From: Pleurodeles waltl
Lineage: Eukaryota > Chordata > Amphibia > Caudata > Salamandridae
DNA: 64,000 nt
Reading direction: 5' to 3'
Assembly: GCF_031143425.1 (NCBI RefSeq)
Contig: NC_090438.1
Span: 773,647,138-773,711,137 of the forward strand
Positions within the stretch are counted from its first letter, which is position 1; every line of letters starts with the position of its first letter. The notes under the pieces are model-generated. The model had not been told where the DNA came from. It saw nothing but the letters and a program-made list of their open reading frames with translations, and did not search any database. The translations under genes were made by a program, and so were the position numbers. Shown here piece by piece: positions 52,882 to 63,737 of this stretch.

Positions 52882-53671
52882 GCAATATGCAGGGGGGCAG
52901 TGCTTAATTTGTAAATAAAGAGGTGCCGGTGCTCAAAGCCCTTCTCTTAATAATGAGGCTGCTGTATTTAAATCTGCCAGCACTGAATACTGAGGCAGCG
53001 TAATCCTGAAGCCATCTCGGGCCTCTTCAATCCATTTACGGCCACCCGTGCCCCTTCAGCTCATCCTGCAACTTTCTACTTTCTCCCATTGTGACACTTT
53101 TTCGTTTTTCCCTTCCACCGTCTTTCCCATATGTGTCTTTTGCTCGCAGCAAATGCTTGAGGCAGAAGAATAAGCCCTAGTCCTCACAAATAAGTGCCGG
53201 TGCTCAGCACCGGAAACAACAAGCACAAATTAAGCACTGCAGGGGCGGCTCCTCCATTAGGGCGGAGGAGCATCTCCCCCCGCCAGCAGCGGCAGCTGCT
53301 AACCTTTTTACCAAAAAATGATGATAAACTCTGTTTATTATTGTTTTTTGGTTAAAGGGCGTGACCACGGGGGTGACGAGCAGTGAGAGAGAGTGCCCCT
53401 CAGAGCGCATTTGTGTTTGGCCAACCGTCTCGGGCGGCCAAACACACATGCGCAGTAGGCTCTCTCCAGCCCAGCAACACAGTGGTCAGTGTCAGAATGG
53501 GCCGCAGGGCAGGCTGGGAACCTGTGCCTGCAGTGAGGAGACGGAGGAGTGGAACAGCGAGCAGCGTTAAGGTAAGTTTTTAAAAAATATATATTTTTAA
53601 GGTTATTTTAATTTCCCTCCCGCGCGCCACCCCACCCCTTCTGTTTTCTGTGAGCCGCTCCTGGCAATCTG
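52882..53671. mobile_element. hAT element (CAGGGGCGGCTCC family) carrying a nested hAT
   Basis: The outer element runs 52890-53663. Its right terminus is AGCCGCTCCTG, and its left terminus CAGGGG-GG is split from the rest (CAGGGGCGGCTCCTCCATTA at 53240) by the inner element 52898-53239. The outer target duplication is GCAATATG (52882-52889) against GCAATCTG (53664-53671), one mismatch. No transposase. Confidence 0.75.
52898..53239. mobile_element. hAT small element (CAGTGCTTAATTT family), nested
   Basis: 342 bp with termini CAGTGCTTAATTTGTAAAT and ...CAAATTAAGCACTG. Its target duplication is CAGGGGGG (52890-52897) against CAGGGGCG (53240-53247), which is the first 8 bp of the outer hAT. It is a sister of 31248-31566. 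Confidence 0.85.
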
Positions 53672-53946
53672 CATGTATTCCTGATAGTCTCTGGCAGGAT
53701 ATGACTATAGCAAGATACACATTTTCTTCAGCCAAGTTGCAGGAGATTTGTGTGGTCCAGGGAGATGAAAATCCACTGACAGTAGAGCATGGGGAAACAA
53801 CTTCAAAAGATAGTCAGCAAGGGTGCCTATTGCACATTTCCAAATGCTGATGCACATGTAGCAGTAACTGAAATGCCACTTTGGCAGCACTTAGGCACCC
53901 AATCCCACATATAGCCAGCCAAGTCCTATGATACATTTATTACTCA
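53672..53946. other. No gene recognised
   Basis: Flank; the left terminus of the Harbinger element was not found here. Confidence 0.4.
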
Positions 53947-54555
53947 CCCCCTTGTGGCTGCTTTGCTGCCCTCAAACGCCCATCCACCTCAGGGTAGGCC
54001 ATCGCCAAAATGCAGCCCATAAGAGGGGTCACGGTCCAACAGGGCCCCCTCCCTCATTGAGAGGACATCCCCAGCTGGGCCTCCATGGTCTTCTGGGCCC
54101 AGCGCTTCAGGTCACCCCACCGCTTCCTACAGTGGGTGCTCCACCAGGCATGGACACCCAGGGTCAGCACTTGCTTGGCAATGGCACGCCAAATCCCCTT
54201 TTTTGATTGGCGTTGACCTGCATGGTTGACACAGACAGAAGGAGAAAGTAATGTAGACTGGCACCATACCAACAGCAGTGGACTAACAATATCAGACCCA
54301 CCAAATGCCCACACATACCCATCCTCACGGTCCACACACCTAAACTCCATGCCCCTCCATGCATGTACTCCCTGACCGGCACACATACGCCATTCACCCT
54401 CACACACACCCCTATCACACATGACTATAGCATTGGGCTCACCTGTACCTCCTGTGCACCATAAAGCTGTCCATACAAGGTAGGACCTCATCCACCAGCC
54501 TCTCAGGTTCTTTCGGGGTGAAGGCAGGGAGCCTATCACCTGCAGGATGTGGCAT
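53947..54555 (-). pseudogene. Harbinger Myb/SANT-like gene 1 (two exons)
   Basis: Exon 1 begins at ATG 54555 and encodes LPAFTPKEPERLVDEVLP, up to a GTGAGC donor at about 54442. Exon 2 (from an acceptor CAG at 54220-54218) encodes GIWRAIAKQVLTLGV and THCRKRWGDLKRWAQK, the second and third helices of a Myb/SANT-like DNA-binding domain, then a tail ending AAKQPQGGE. Harbinger elements use such a protein to bind their termini and bring in the transposase. An A/G run near 54195-54202 carries a one-base frame break and a stop follows AQLGMSSQ, so this copy is non-functional. Confidence 0.65.
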
Positions 54556-54587
54556 GATGGCTCCCAGAGACAGTACACAGCAGTTCA

Positions 54588-55843
54588 GCACGTGGCGGTC
54601 TTGCTTGCTCGAGTGTCAGGAGTCAAGTGAGCTAGGCTGCAGAAAATAGTGGTCACTGTCGGCAGTGATTGTCATTGGCCCCAGTCTCCCATAGGCACCA
54701 ATGTTAGCCATTGAGAAGTTGCACGGCGGTTGCAACCGCCTACCGCCATGACGACATACGCGGGTAGAATTAGGTCACTACCACAGGTCCAGTGCTGCAG
54801 GTCAGGCAGCTGCCATTTTGGGTACATATCATGCCATTATACAAAAATATAAGTGCACCATACACTTTATACGGCAGATAGTGGGGTATGCCTAAGTGGT
54901 GCCATCATGATTTGGCACATTTATGTGACATGCATGACACAGTGACCCTATGTCGATGGGTGTCTGATGACCAGCATGTTGGGTACACGTCGGCTGATTG
55001 CCGTGTCACCGTATAGGTATATGGCATGACTACATACAGGCTCATTGCAGGACAGGTCAGTGTACCACATATGGAACTTGACACATGTGATGTATGTCAG
55101 CCGCTATTGATCAGAGGCAGAAGTGTGCATCAAGGGAGTAGTCTATGCCACTTCAGCATGCCAACTATGGTATGTGGCAGCAGTGTGCTCCATGTGGGGA
55201 ATGTGTGAGGTGTGTGCACGTGGCGGTCTTGCTTGCTCGAGTGTCAGGAGTCAAGTGAGCTAGGCTGCAGAAAATAGTGGTCACTGTCGGCAGTGATTGT
55301 CATTGGCCCCAGTCTCCCATAGGCACCAATGTTAGCCATTGAGAAGTTGCACGGCGGTTGCAACCGCCTACCGCCATGACGACATACGCGGGTAGAATTA
55401 GGTCACTACCACAGGTCCAGTGCTGCAGGTCAGGCAGCTGCCATTTTGGGTACATATCATGCCATTATACAAAAATATAAGTGCACCATACACTTTATAC
55501 GGCAGATAGTGGGGTATGCCTAAGTGGTGCCATCATGATTTGGCACATTTATGTGACATGCATGACACAGTGACCCTATGTCGATGGGTGTCTGATGACC
55601 AGCATGTTGGGTACACGTCGGCTGATTGCCGTGTCACCGTATAGGTATATGGCATGACTACATACAGGCTCATTGCAGGACAGGTCAGTGTACCACATAT
55701 GGAACTTGACACATGTGATGTATGTCAGCCACTATTGATCAGAGGCAGAAGTGTGCATCAAGGGAGTAGTCTATGCCACTTCAGCATGCCAACTATGGTA
55801 TGTGGCAGCAGTGTGCTCCATGTGGGGAATGTGTGAGGTGTGT
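54588..55843. repeat. 628-bp tandem duplication
   Basis: 54588-55215 and 55216-55843 are nearly identical (one difference seen: CAGCCGCTATT against CAGCCACTATT). The unit includes the start of the sequence upstream of Myb gene 1 and a GGCGGTTGCAACCGCC palindrome. The short frame at 55026-55208 recurs unchanged at 55654-55836, simply as a result of the duplication. Confidence 0.97.
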
Positions 55844-55915
55844 GCAAGTTAGATGTGTAGTGCCCACATGTGTGGTGTGCAATTCACATTGTGCTATTTC
55901 TCCTCTCCATCCTAG

Positions 55916-57043
55916 ATACCCTGTCCTGAGGAGAATGAGACATGCACCAGTGCACCATCCACTAGTGGACCTTACAACCCTGGAGGAGTGGCACATAATT
56001 CATATCGTCTGAATTGTCACACCATCAGGGAATTATGTACCCAGTTGGAGCCAGATCTATTGCCTGCCATATGTAATCTCTATGCCATCCCTCCCACGGT
56101 TCAAGTCCTGTCAGTGCTACACTTTCTTGCCACAAGCTCCTTTCAGATGACAGTGGGCTTGGGAGCAGGGATGTCACAGCTAATGTTCAGCATTGTGTTG
56201 AAGGATGTACTGTGTGCTTTATTGACACACCTGGACAGCTACATCAGGTTCCCGCAACAAGGGGATTTGGCCCATGTGAAGGCATACTTCTATGATGTTG
56301 GACACATCACTCAGGTTCTAAGGGCCATTGATGGCACCCATGTTCCCTTGGTCTCCCCCAGTGCCAATGAACAGGTGTATAGGAACCAGAAAAACTACCA
56401 CTTCATCAATGTGCAGGTGGTCTGTCTGGCAGACCAATACATCTCCCAAGTGACAGCCAAGTTTCCTGGATCTGTGCATGACTCCTACATTCTGAGAAAC
56501 AGCAATGTCCCACACATGTTAACAAGTCTACAGAGGGAGAGGGCTTGACTCATAGGTATGTAAGCTTTTGGTTGTATGTCTCTGTTATGGCACCTATCAT
56601 CACAATCTTCCCTGTGTCTGTACCTATATTGTAAAAGGTCCTACCTCTGTGTACACAGATGACTCTGACTATCCTACCCTTCCCTGGCTGTTGATACCAG
56701 TGAGGTACCCTGCCACTGAAGGGGAAAACCATTTCAATGAGGTCCGCGGCAGGATGAGGCGTGTAATAGAAAGGACATTTGGCTTCCTGAAGGCCAGATT
56801 CAGGTGCCTGCACTATCTGTAGGTGTCCCCCTCTACAGTCCCCAAAAGGTATGCCAGATCATAGTAGCCTGCTGCATTCTCCACAATGTAGCCCTGAGAC
56901 GCCAGATACCCTTACTAGCTGAGGAGGAGCAGGGGGCAGCTGGACCAGTGGCTGGTGATGCGGACATGGAAAGTGATGAGGAGGCAGATGAGGAAGGTGG
57001 AGCAGAGTCAAGGGCTGAGCTCATCAATGAGTACTTCCAGTAA
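55916..57043 (+). pseudogene. Harbinger transposase (HARBI1-like nuclease)
   Basis: It begins after an acceptor-like CCATCCTAG at 55915 with PVLRRMRHAPVHHPLVDL; a frame change near 56000 leads into YRLNCHTIRELCTQLEPDLL. The nuclease core shows RAIDGTHVPL (first Asp), FPGSVHDSYIL (second Asp) and, after the intron, RRVIERTFGFLKARFRCL (catalytic Glu region), then IIVACCILHNVALRR and an acidic tail. Defects: TGA at 56546-56548 where the family has tryptophan, and a frame shift near 56815. The segment 56556-56658 has GTATG...ACACAG borders and looks like a 103-base intron. It would cut and insert at TTA/TAA sites with the Myb partner. It is dead in this copy. Confidence 0.88.
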
Positions 57044-57944
57044 CATACAGGTATGTTGTCTGTGTATTTGCAGGTCTGGTATTTAAACATAGGTTTTTAT
57101 CTATGGTCCTCCTGATTTGGTATATCAGTGGTGGTGTAATATGTTCATTTCCCATGTGTGTGTTGTGGGAGGTGACTGACTGCATATGAGGTGCTGAGTT
57201 GCAATGTATTCTCTCGGTTGTGTACTCTCTGCAGGTTGAATGCATCACATCTCTCATGGTCAGGCCAGTATTGTGCAATGTGTCCTGCATACTCCTGTTC
57301 TCATGTTATTCCAGCTACTGACTGCGCACCGTTTATCTTTGACACTCATACCTTTTGCTTGGCTATGCATGTTCTGTATCCTTTTATACTGTGCACATTG
57401 TGGATTCTGGATATTGGCACGAGAGGTGCCATGCACAGTGTATGGTGATGTATTTCCTGCGACTGGTGCGGCATAGATGTTACCTGTTGTGACCTGTTTA
57501 GTTGTCTGCTACACAAGACACGTCAACTAAGGACTTAATATGTGCTTTATCTGTCACCATGCCTACTATCCTGATGGTGATCTCTGTAATGGTTTGTTTT
57601 GCAGGTTGGATGTGTGGATTTCCTCTGGTGTGTGGCAACACTAGTGACCCCCTTACATTAGCCCTGGCACATATCTGTTGTACTGTGTCTGATGCAGAGG
57701 ATATCTCCCTCTGCAGTCCTTTACACTGCCTGTTGGATTGTGGCCCATTCCACTGTGACAAATATGTAAACATACTTTTGTGACTGTAGAAATAAATACA
57801 CATATGCAGTGGCTGTGATCAGTGGTGTTTATTGTGACTTGAGTGACAAACAGGTAATGAGTGGGGTCATGGTAGAAGAAATCCTGAGAGTAGGTGGCAC
57901 AGGTCCAGTGTCCATGGGAAAATGGAGTTTAGGCGTTAGAACAG
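57044..57944. other. Harbinger internal non-coding region
   Basis: Between the transposase and Myb gene 2. GT-rich; no supported gene. AATAAATACA at 57790 could be the transposase poly(A) region. Confidence 0.5.
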
Positions 57945-60039
57945 TCAACAGGGTGTCTCAGTGGCACACAAGGGAGAACTTTCAGATGAGGGCCACTTCC
58001 TGGCAGTGGCTTTGGTCATGGCATCTGCTCCAGCCAAATGTCTAGATGGACGTCCACGTTTGTGGGGAGGGGGCTCTCCATCTACAGAAGGAGGGGTGCC
58101 TGAGGCCAGGGCCTCCTTTCCACTAGCAGCCACAGTTGTTGAGGGCTGCGATGTGATGTGGCTAATGGAAGAGGCCTGCTGGTGGGTGGAGGAAGCACGC
58201 AGGGTGGTGGTGAGGTCCCTGAGCACCACTGCAGTGGAGGCAAAGGTGGCATTGTGGGCCTACCACTGCTGCATGACCTCCTGGTGGTATTCCTTCTGCA
58301 GCCTCTGGTTGTCCCCCATCATGGATATGATCTGACCCATCCTGTTCTGGGATATTTGCATGCTTCCAGGACTTGGGTGATGGTTTCCTGGTGAGGTGAG
58401 TGCCTCGGGTACCCCATCCTCTGGCCCACAGGTTCCTTCCCACACCCCCTGCCCCCATGTGCCTGTGCCCGGGCACGGTGTGCCCACTCCCAGTTTCACC
58501 AGGACCTTCATTGTCTTGGGTGTGAGGGGTCGACTCAGGTCCCTGCGCTTTGGGGCACCCTTTTGATTGACCAGTCCTTGGGGCACAGGTTTGAGGACGA
58601 AGGGTTGGCTGAGTTGTTGTTGCCACAAGGTGGGGGGGTTTGGTGTGGGCAGGGTGAGGTAGGGAGTGGTAGACTGACCATGGCTCCCGGATGGGCCAGG
58701 TACGTCATCTCTGTCCAGACATCCAATGGCATTGTCCTCACTGGGTGCCTTCATCCTGAGGAGGGCTGGCAGACTCTGGTAACTTGTCCATTGTTGCTGT
58801 GGCAGGGGTACCTGTGGATGTAGAGAGAGAGAGTTACATGTTGTAGGTGTGTATGGTTGTCTGTTAGTCTGATGCATACAGTGGCTTGACTTGATTCCTA
58901 GCAATGGCATTGCCAGGTGCAGCAGTGCTAACACTGTTTGTGGATGGTGGATCGAGGCATATGTACCATGCTCCCTGGTCTTGTTTGCATCAGGCCTTGT
59001 TACATTAGCTCAGTGGGAATGTTGTGTTCCTGTGTGGTGTTTCACATGACAGGTTTGCCCTGTTAGCTGATGGGCATTCTGGCTTGCTAGGTATGTGATT
59101 GGGAATGGCTGTACATTGCAGCATGGTGTACATATGGGAGGTGGGTATGTGTGTATGCAAGGTTGTTTGTCCTGTCTGTGCCTGTTGTGCATGGAGTATA
59201 CCTCCTTACTGTGATGGCCAGGATTGGTCAATTTCAGGGTAGTGTGCCTAGATTAGTGGCCCTTTGGATTGGTGACAGTGCTGTGTCTGGGCTAGTTTTC
59301 CATTGTGTAGTGCCATTGCATTGCTGTCATTGCCATGTAGTCGAAGCATCCAGTTGTTATAGCTAGTGAAATAGTCATACATGCAAGAGGTGTGATGTGA
59401 CGTGCACAAAGCAGGCTTTGTGGTGGATGGGCTAGTGTATTGTGGGAGTTGTAGTGATTGTATTTGGCATTGCTACCCGTGCACAAAGCAGGGAGTGTGT
59501 GGGCATTGGGGGTGGGTGGTGGTGCAGCATGCAGGAGAGGGCAGTTAGGTGAGTAGGTGGGAGGTGTAATGGGAGATGGAGTGATTTGGGGAGTGATTGG
59601 GTGGTGAGGAAGCGTGCTGGTCAGGACGACTTACTGGCAGGGGAGTGTTAGTTACTTACCATAGTCCAGTCCTCCAGATATTCTAGTCAGCCCCTCAGGA
59701 TGCAGGATGTCCAAGACCCTCTCCTCCTATGATGTGAACTCTGGGGGAGGAGGTGGAGGCCCACCGCCAGTCTTCATTACCTGGTGCCTGGACGCCATGG
59801 AACACGGAACACACCTTCCCCCTAAGGTCGTTCCACCTCTTCCTGATGTCCTCCCTTGTGCATGGATGGCTGCCCACTGAATTGACCCTGTCAACTATTC
59901 TCTGCCATAACTTCATTTTCCTAGCTATGGAGGTCTGCTGAATCTGTGCTCTAAAGAATTGTGGCTCTACCCTGAGGATTCAAACGACCATGACCCGCAA
60001 CTCCTCATCGGTGAAGCATGGGTGCTTTTGCCTTGACAT
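57945..60039 (-). pseudogene. Harbinger Myb/SANT-like gene 2 (two exons)
   Basis: Exon 1 starts at ATG 60039 (MSRQKHPCFTDEELRVMVV), with a TGA near 59982, then KLWQRIVDRVNSVGSHPCTREDIRKRW (written in part: VDRVNSV, REDIRKRWNDLRGKV), a Myb/SANT-like fold with the typical final-helix tryptophan. A donor GTAAGT lies near 59661 and an acceptor after a CT-rich tract near 58812. Exon 2 (58811-57945) is Pro/Gln/Ser-rich, with a stop at 58260-58262 and an otherwise open frame ending in HKRGRPSRHLAG, an AT-hook-like GRP motif. It probably provides terminus binding and nuclear import of the transposase. Two stops, so a pseudogene. Confidence 0.7.
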
Positions 60040-60440
60040 GGTGGTTGTGTTGGGGGGGTGTTGTGTGTGTAGGGTGCAGTGTTAGGTGCTTGGTGTGGTG
60101 GGGTGGGGTGGGGGAATTTGGCAGTGAGTGGTGGTAGGTGGTGGTCTTTGTGGTTAGTTGTGATGTGTGCATGGTGTTGGTGGTGCTGTGGTGAGGTGTG
60201 TGGTGAGTGTGAAGTGTGTGAGTGCCTATGGTGTATATGTGCTATATGTCTGAATTGTGGGTTCTCATGGTCTGTGTAATTGGTTAGTTGCGCAAAGGAT
60301 TGTGAGTTGTGTGGGGGGGTGTTTTATAGTACTATGAGTAGGTGTACCTGGTGTGTGGATGTGTGTATGGTGTGGGTTACTTGAACTGTCCAATGTGGTG
60401 TTGTGTTCTGACAGGAGTGTATTCTGAGCGCTGCGGTTCG
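60040..60440. other. G/T-rich region upstream of Myb gene 2
   Basis: Strongly G/T-skewed on the plus strand, including GGGGTGGGGTGGGGG at about 60100-60114. No gene. Confidence 0.6.
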
Positions 60441-60539
60441 GACACTCAATGGTTTTCTGCGGTAGAAGGATCGCTGTGCTGATTTGTGGGTCGTAATCTG
60501 GTGGGTGGGAATTTGTCGGCGTGGCAGGGCATGTGGTGC

Positions 60540-60716
60540 AACCGCCTCTTTCCCACCCTCCTTTGTCCTGGCGGTGTCGGATTGGTGGCTGTTTTTTGCC
60601 GGAATACTTTATGCACTTTTAATACGGCGGTTGGGATACCGCCAACATTGGCGGTCTTTTGGTGGCCGCCACCGAAGTGGTCTTGCCTAAAGACCGCCAA
60701 AGTCATAATGAGGGCC
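60540..60716 (+). repeat. Right terminal region of the Harbinger element
   Basis: Contains repeated GGCGGT/ACCGCC words (60625-60700) and ends AAAGTCATAATGAGGGCC, the inverse of the terminus of 32011-32579. Confidence 0.75.
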
Positions 60717-61329
60717 AATATGTACAATTTTAGAGTTATTATGTACCTATACTCACTAAGATAATAGTATGCTGTTAGGTGCAAATGTTATAGTTATTCT
60801 GAAGAAGCTTTATAGTTTTATGCTCATTCTACCGATATTGTGCCTGGTAAAAGAGGAAGAAACTCTCTATCAATATCACAGAGATAGTTTAACTAGGAAA
60901 ATTTGTAGGTAGAGGAAAATTCACATAAACTCAACTGTGCTCATTTTCTAAACATAATAAAGAACCCTTCCACATTGTTTGAAGTTTGAATAGATGTGCC
61001 AGCAGGTACGTGTAAAATTGAAGGAGGAATGTAGGATGTGTTGAACACTGTTTTGTCAATTAGTCTTTTGTGTGGGTATGCTAGCACACAAAGGAATGAA
61101 AGCACTCTACATTGGGCATTCAATGTTACAGCACTTAAAAGACAACAGCCCACTCTTACCTAACAATCCTAACTAAAACACCTCTCAGGGTGAACATCAG
61201 ATGAATGCTGCACAGCAGATATTATGGTGGATGTATTCAACAGTGAATCTAGTGAAGTCGCAGATATTTCAGTATTGACCATAATGTCACAGTGATCATC
61301 TGTACGTGACAATCTATGCATTTTGTAAA
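60717..61329. other. No gene recognised
   Basis: AT-rich flank; nothing supported. Confidence 0.4.
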
Positions 61330-63160
61330 TCAAATCAATTTTAGTTTTGTTGTAAAGTGGTGCACTGGAAGCTATATTAATGTGCATTCACTGCATAATA
61401 GGTTATTGAGAAGTATGTCGTATAGCCTTAAAACATTATGTTTAACAGATTAATTAATTTTCATGTTGCTCTTTATCATATTAATTAACAGTCTGCACTA
61501 AAACGATAATAGTTTTTCTGAAAATAAATTTTGAAACGCTACATGTAAAAGTTGATGTTTATAGTTCTGTGTCATAGTTGCATGAATGGGTTAACAGAGT
61601 TATTTCTGTTTGAATCTACTATAACATGAACACTACTAGAGTTTATTAGTATTGGATTCATGATTTTGAAATGTTTATTGCATAAATGAATGTACCATTT
61701 TTTTTTCACTTTGCTTAACCTATGTGAGGTCTGCAAGGCCCTGTTTCCTGGCTGTACATGTCATTCTTGCTACTGTGTGTTTTTCTTTCAGACATCGTTC
61801 TCATGAGAATGTTAGTTTGGTAATAGATGTCTATCGTTTTACACATAGTAAGCCTGAGAAACTAACCTTTAGTTCAGTACATTCAGGAACTGTGAAACTG
61901 GCAATGAATACATTTGCTTCAACCTGCACCGATGAGCTAAGATGGAATGATTTCTACATGTCAATAGGTGAAACCTTTGGCAATGTTGCAGTCTGTGTCA
62001 CATGACCAGTTTCCATTGGATGATTACAACTTCGACATCATATGGAGTGATGGATGGATGAATCATCCTACACTATGAACTTTAATATACCATTTCCCAG
62101 TTGGCATTGCAGCATTCTCTCTTCTCACCCTCCCCTTGGAGCACAGTCCCTTTACAAACCTCATTGGTCTGCACCCTTCTTGCTGAACCCATTAGACTCT
62201 GAGAGGTATAGTCCTCTCTACCCTTGTCCATTTGATGCTATGCTGAGATTTAGAGATTTTTCACCTGACCCAGAGAAGAAGACTCTTTTTTGAACTTCTG
62301 AAATGTTGACCCCTTCTCTTTTCCTTTTTACACACTTTTTGCCAAATTTAGTTAATCATCTGATTTTCTTTTTCCAAATTCTTTTTGTCCTTTTTGTGCT
62401 TTTTGCCTTTTTGCCCACATGTGCTTGATCCAGCACACATTGATATAGACTTGATTATTCACATGGTTACCCCGTACTTCGGTTATTAAACTGAACATTT
62501 AAACAGCTGTATGATTAACAGAATTAGATAGTGTTTGTTTCCTCCTTTTTACATTTTCTTATTGCTTTTGTGGGTAGCTTTGATTGAGTGTTTAGTCTTT
62601 TTGATGTTAGTTTGTTTGAACTTCTTTAGGAGTTTTGGAAAGCCCATTATTATTCTGTATCTTTATAGTCTTGTTTTGAGAATTATCTATGTTTCTCTGA
62701 GCCTTAATTCATAATATTCACCCTTGAACTTTATTTCAGACTGAAGTTTTCCATGTGTGGCCGCATTGGTCATACTGTCATTTTAATTTGATTGTTGTAA
62801 AGTTTGATGTCTCTGTCTCCACATCCCTATGCTGGGTGAAAAGATTTTCATCCTCATCCAAAGAATAATCCTGGGAAAATGCTACAGCAAATCTGGTAAC
62901 AGAGCACAGTTCCTCCCACAAGGGGTGGAAACAGAGTTAGGCATAGTATTAGGGAGGTGGGATTATTGCCATGTGACATGCCCACTATAAATTTGCCCAG
63001 CCCAAATTCTGTTCCTTGGTTTATTCCAAAGATTAATGCTGTTTCAGCGTTGTTCCTGTTAAAGATGGATATGTGAGTATTATCAAGGTTTGCATTGCCT
63101 TTGGCCGGAGATTGCAGTAAAGCCTGATTTTATGAAATGTTTTGCTGAGTTTCTGCAATT
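61330..63160 (+). repeat. Putative long LTR of a retroelement continuing beyond the window
   Basis: 61330-62900 aligns with 47750-49250. Further right are a TATA-like CACTATAAATTTG at about 62985 and an AGTAAAGCC poly(A)-like word near 63118. A TTCTGCA end near 63157 is followed by TGTGTAGTTGTGGCATATAAG, which may contain the primer-binding site; no tRNA is assigned. Frames at 61724-62005 and 62054-62293 lie inside it and are not recognised; a splice-acceptor-like TTTTTCTTTCAG precedes the first. LTR status is inference from position, promoter words and the following gag-like frame. Confidence 0.4.
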
Positions 63161-63737
63161 GTGTAGTTGTGGCATATAAGATGTCTGAGGTTGTTGTTGA
63201 TGGATCCATCATGGCCTAAGATCCCGGGATATCGCACAAGTGTAGAAGACACTTGGTTAATTTATTGGCTGCAGTCTGATGCTTGTCATGAGATGTCGTC
63301 AACAGTACCAGTAGTTTTCCTTGAGTGTCTGTGGGTTGATTGGTATTAAGTGAATCGTGATTGTACATGGAGGATCTGTGTCAACAGGAGTGAGGGTTGC
63401 TGGTTAAGCCTCATTTGTTGTGTATTTGTAAAATTGTTTGGTTAACCTATCCTGTAGTGAGCAGACAGTTTGTTGGCTTTTTTCCTCACAACATTTTGCA
63501 TTAAGTGTGTGTGAAGGTGTGTGGGAAATCAATTATGTGAGAGACAATTGCAAGGTGAATGAGTTGCTGCAAGGAGTGAGTTTGAAGTCATCGTGTGTTG
63601 CTCTGATATAGGTTGGTTGGTGTGAAGCCCGCTGATATTGGTGGTCAGTGCTGCTTTGCTATTGGTTGAGAACATCGAACAGAGGATTGTGGGATTTGAA
63701 CAAAAAGTGTATTGTGATTTACTGAATTTGATTGGAA

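Larger units (their letters stand above)
53947..60716 (+). mobile_element. Large Harbinger (PIF) element, decayed, left terminus not found
   Basis: It contains a plus-strand Harbinger transposase, two minus-strand Myb/SANT-like genes and a right terminus ending CCGCCAAAGTCATAATGAGGGCC at 60716, which matches the termini of the small element 32011-32579. The left inverted repeat is missing or unrecognised, so the true left end is uncertain. The GGCGGT-rich terminal zone spans roughly 60540-60716. Confidence 0.8.

Noticed and set aside
55026..55836. Two identical 60-codon frames as paralogous genes
   Set aside because: They are copied by the 628-bp tandem duplication and have no domain; chance frames.
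55916..57043. Host HARBI1 gene
   Set aside because: Frame breaks, a stop, Myb partner genes and Harbinger termini show that it is a transposon copy.
60095..60115. G-quadruplex regulatory element
   Set aside because: Only three clear G runs are adjacent, within a broad G/T-skewed tract; not enough to claim.
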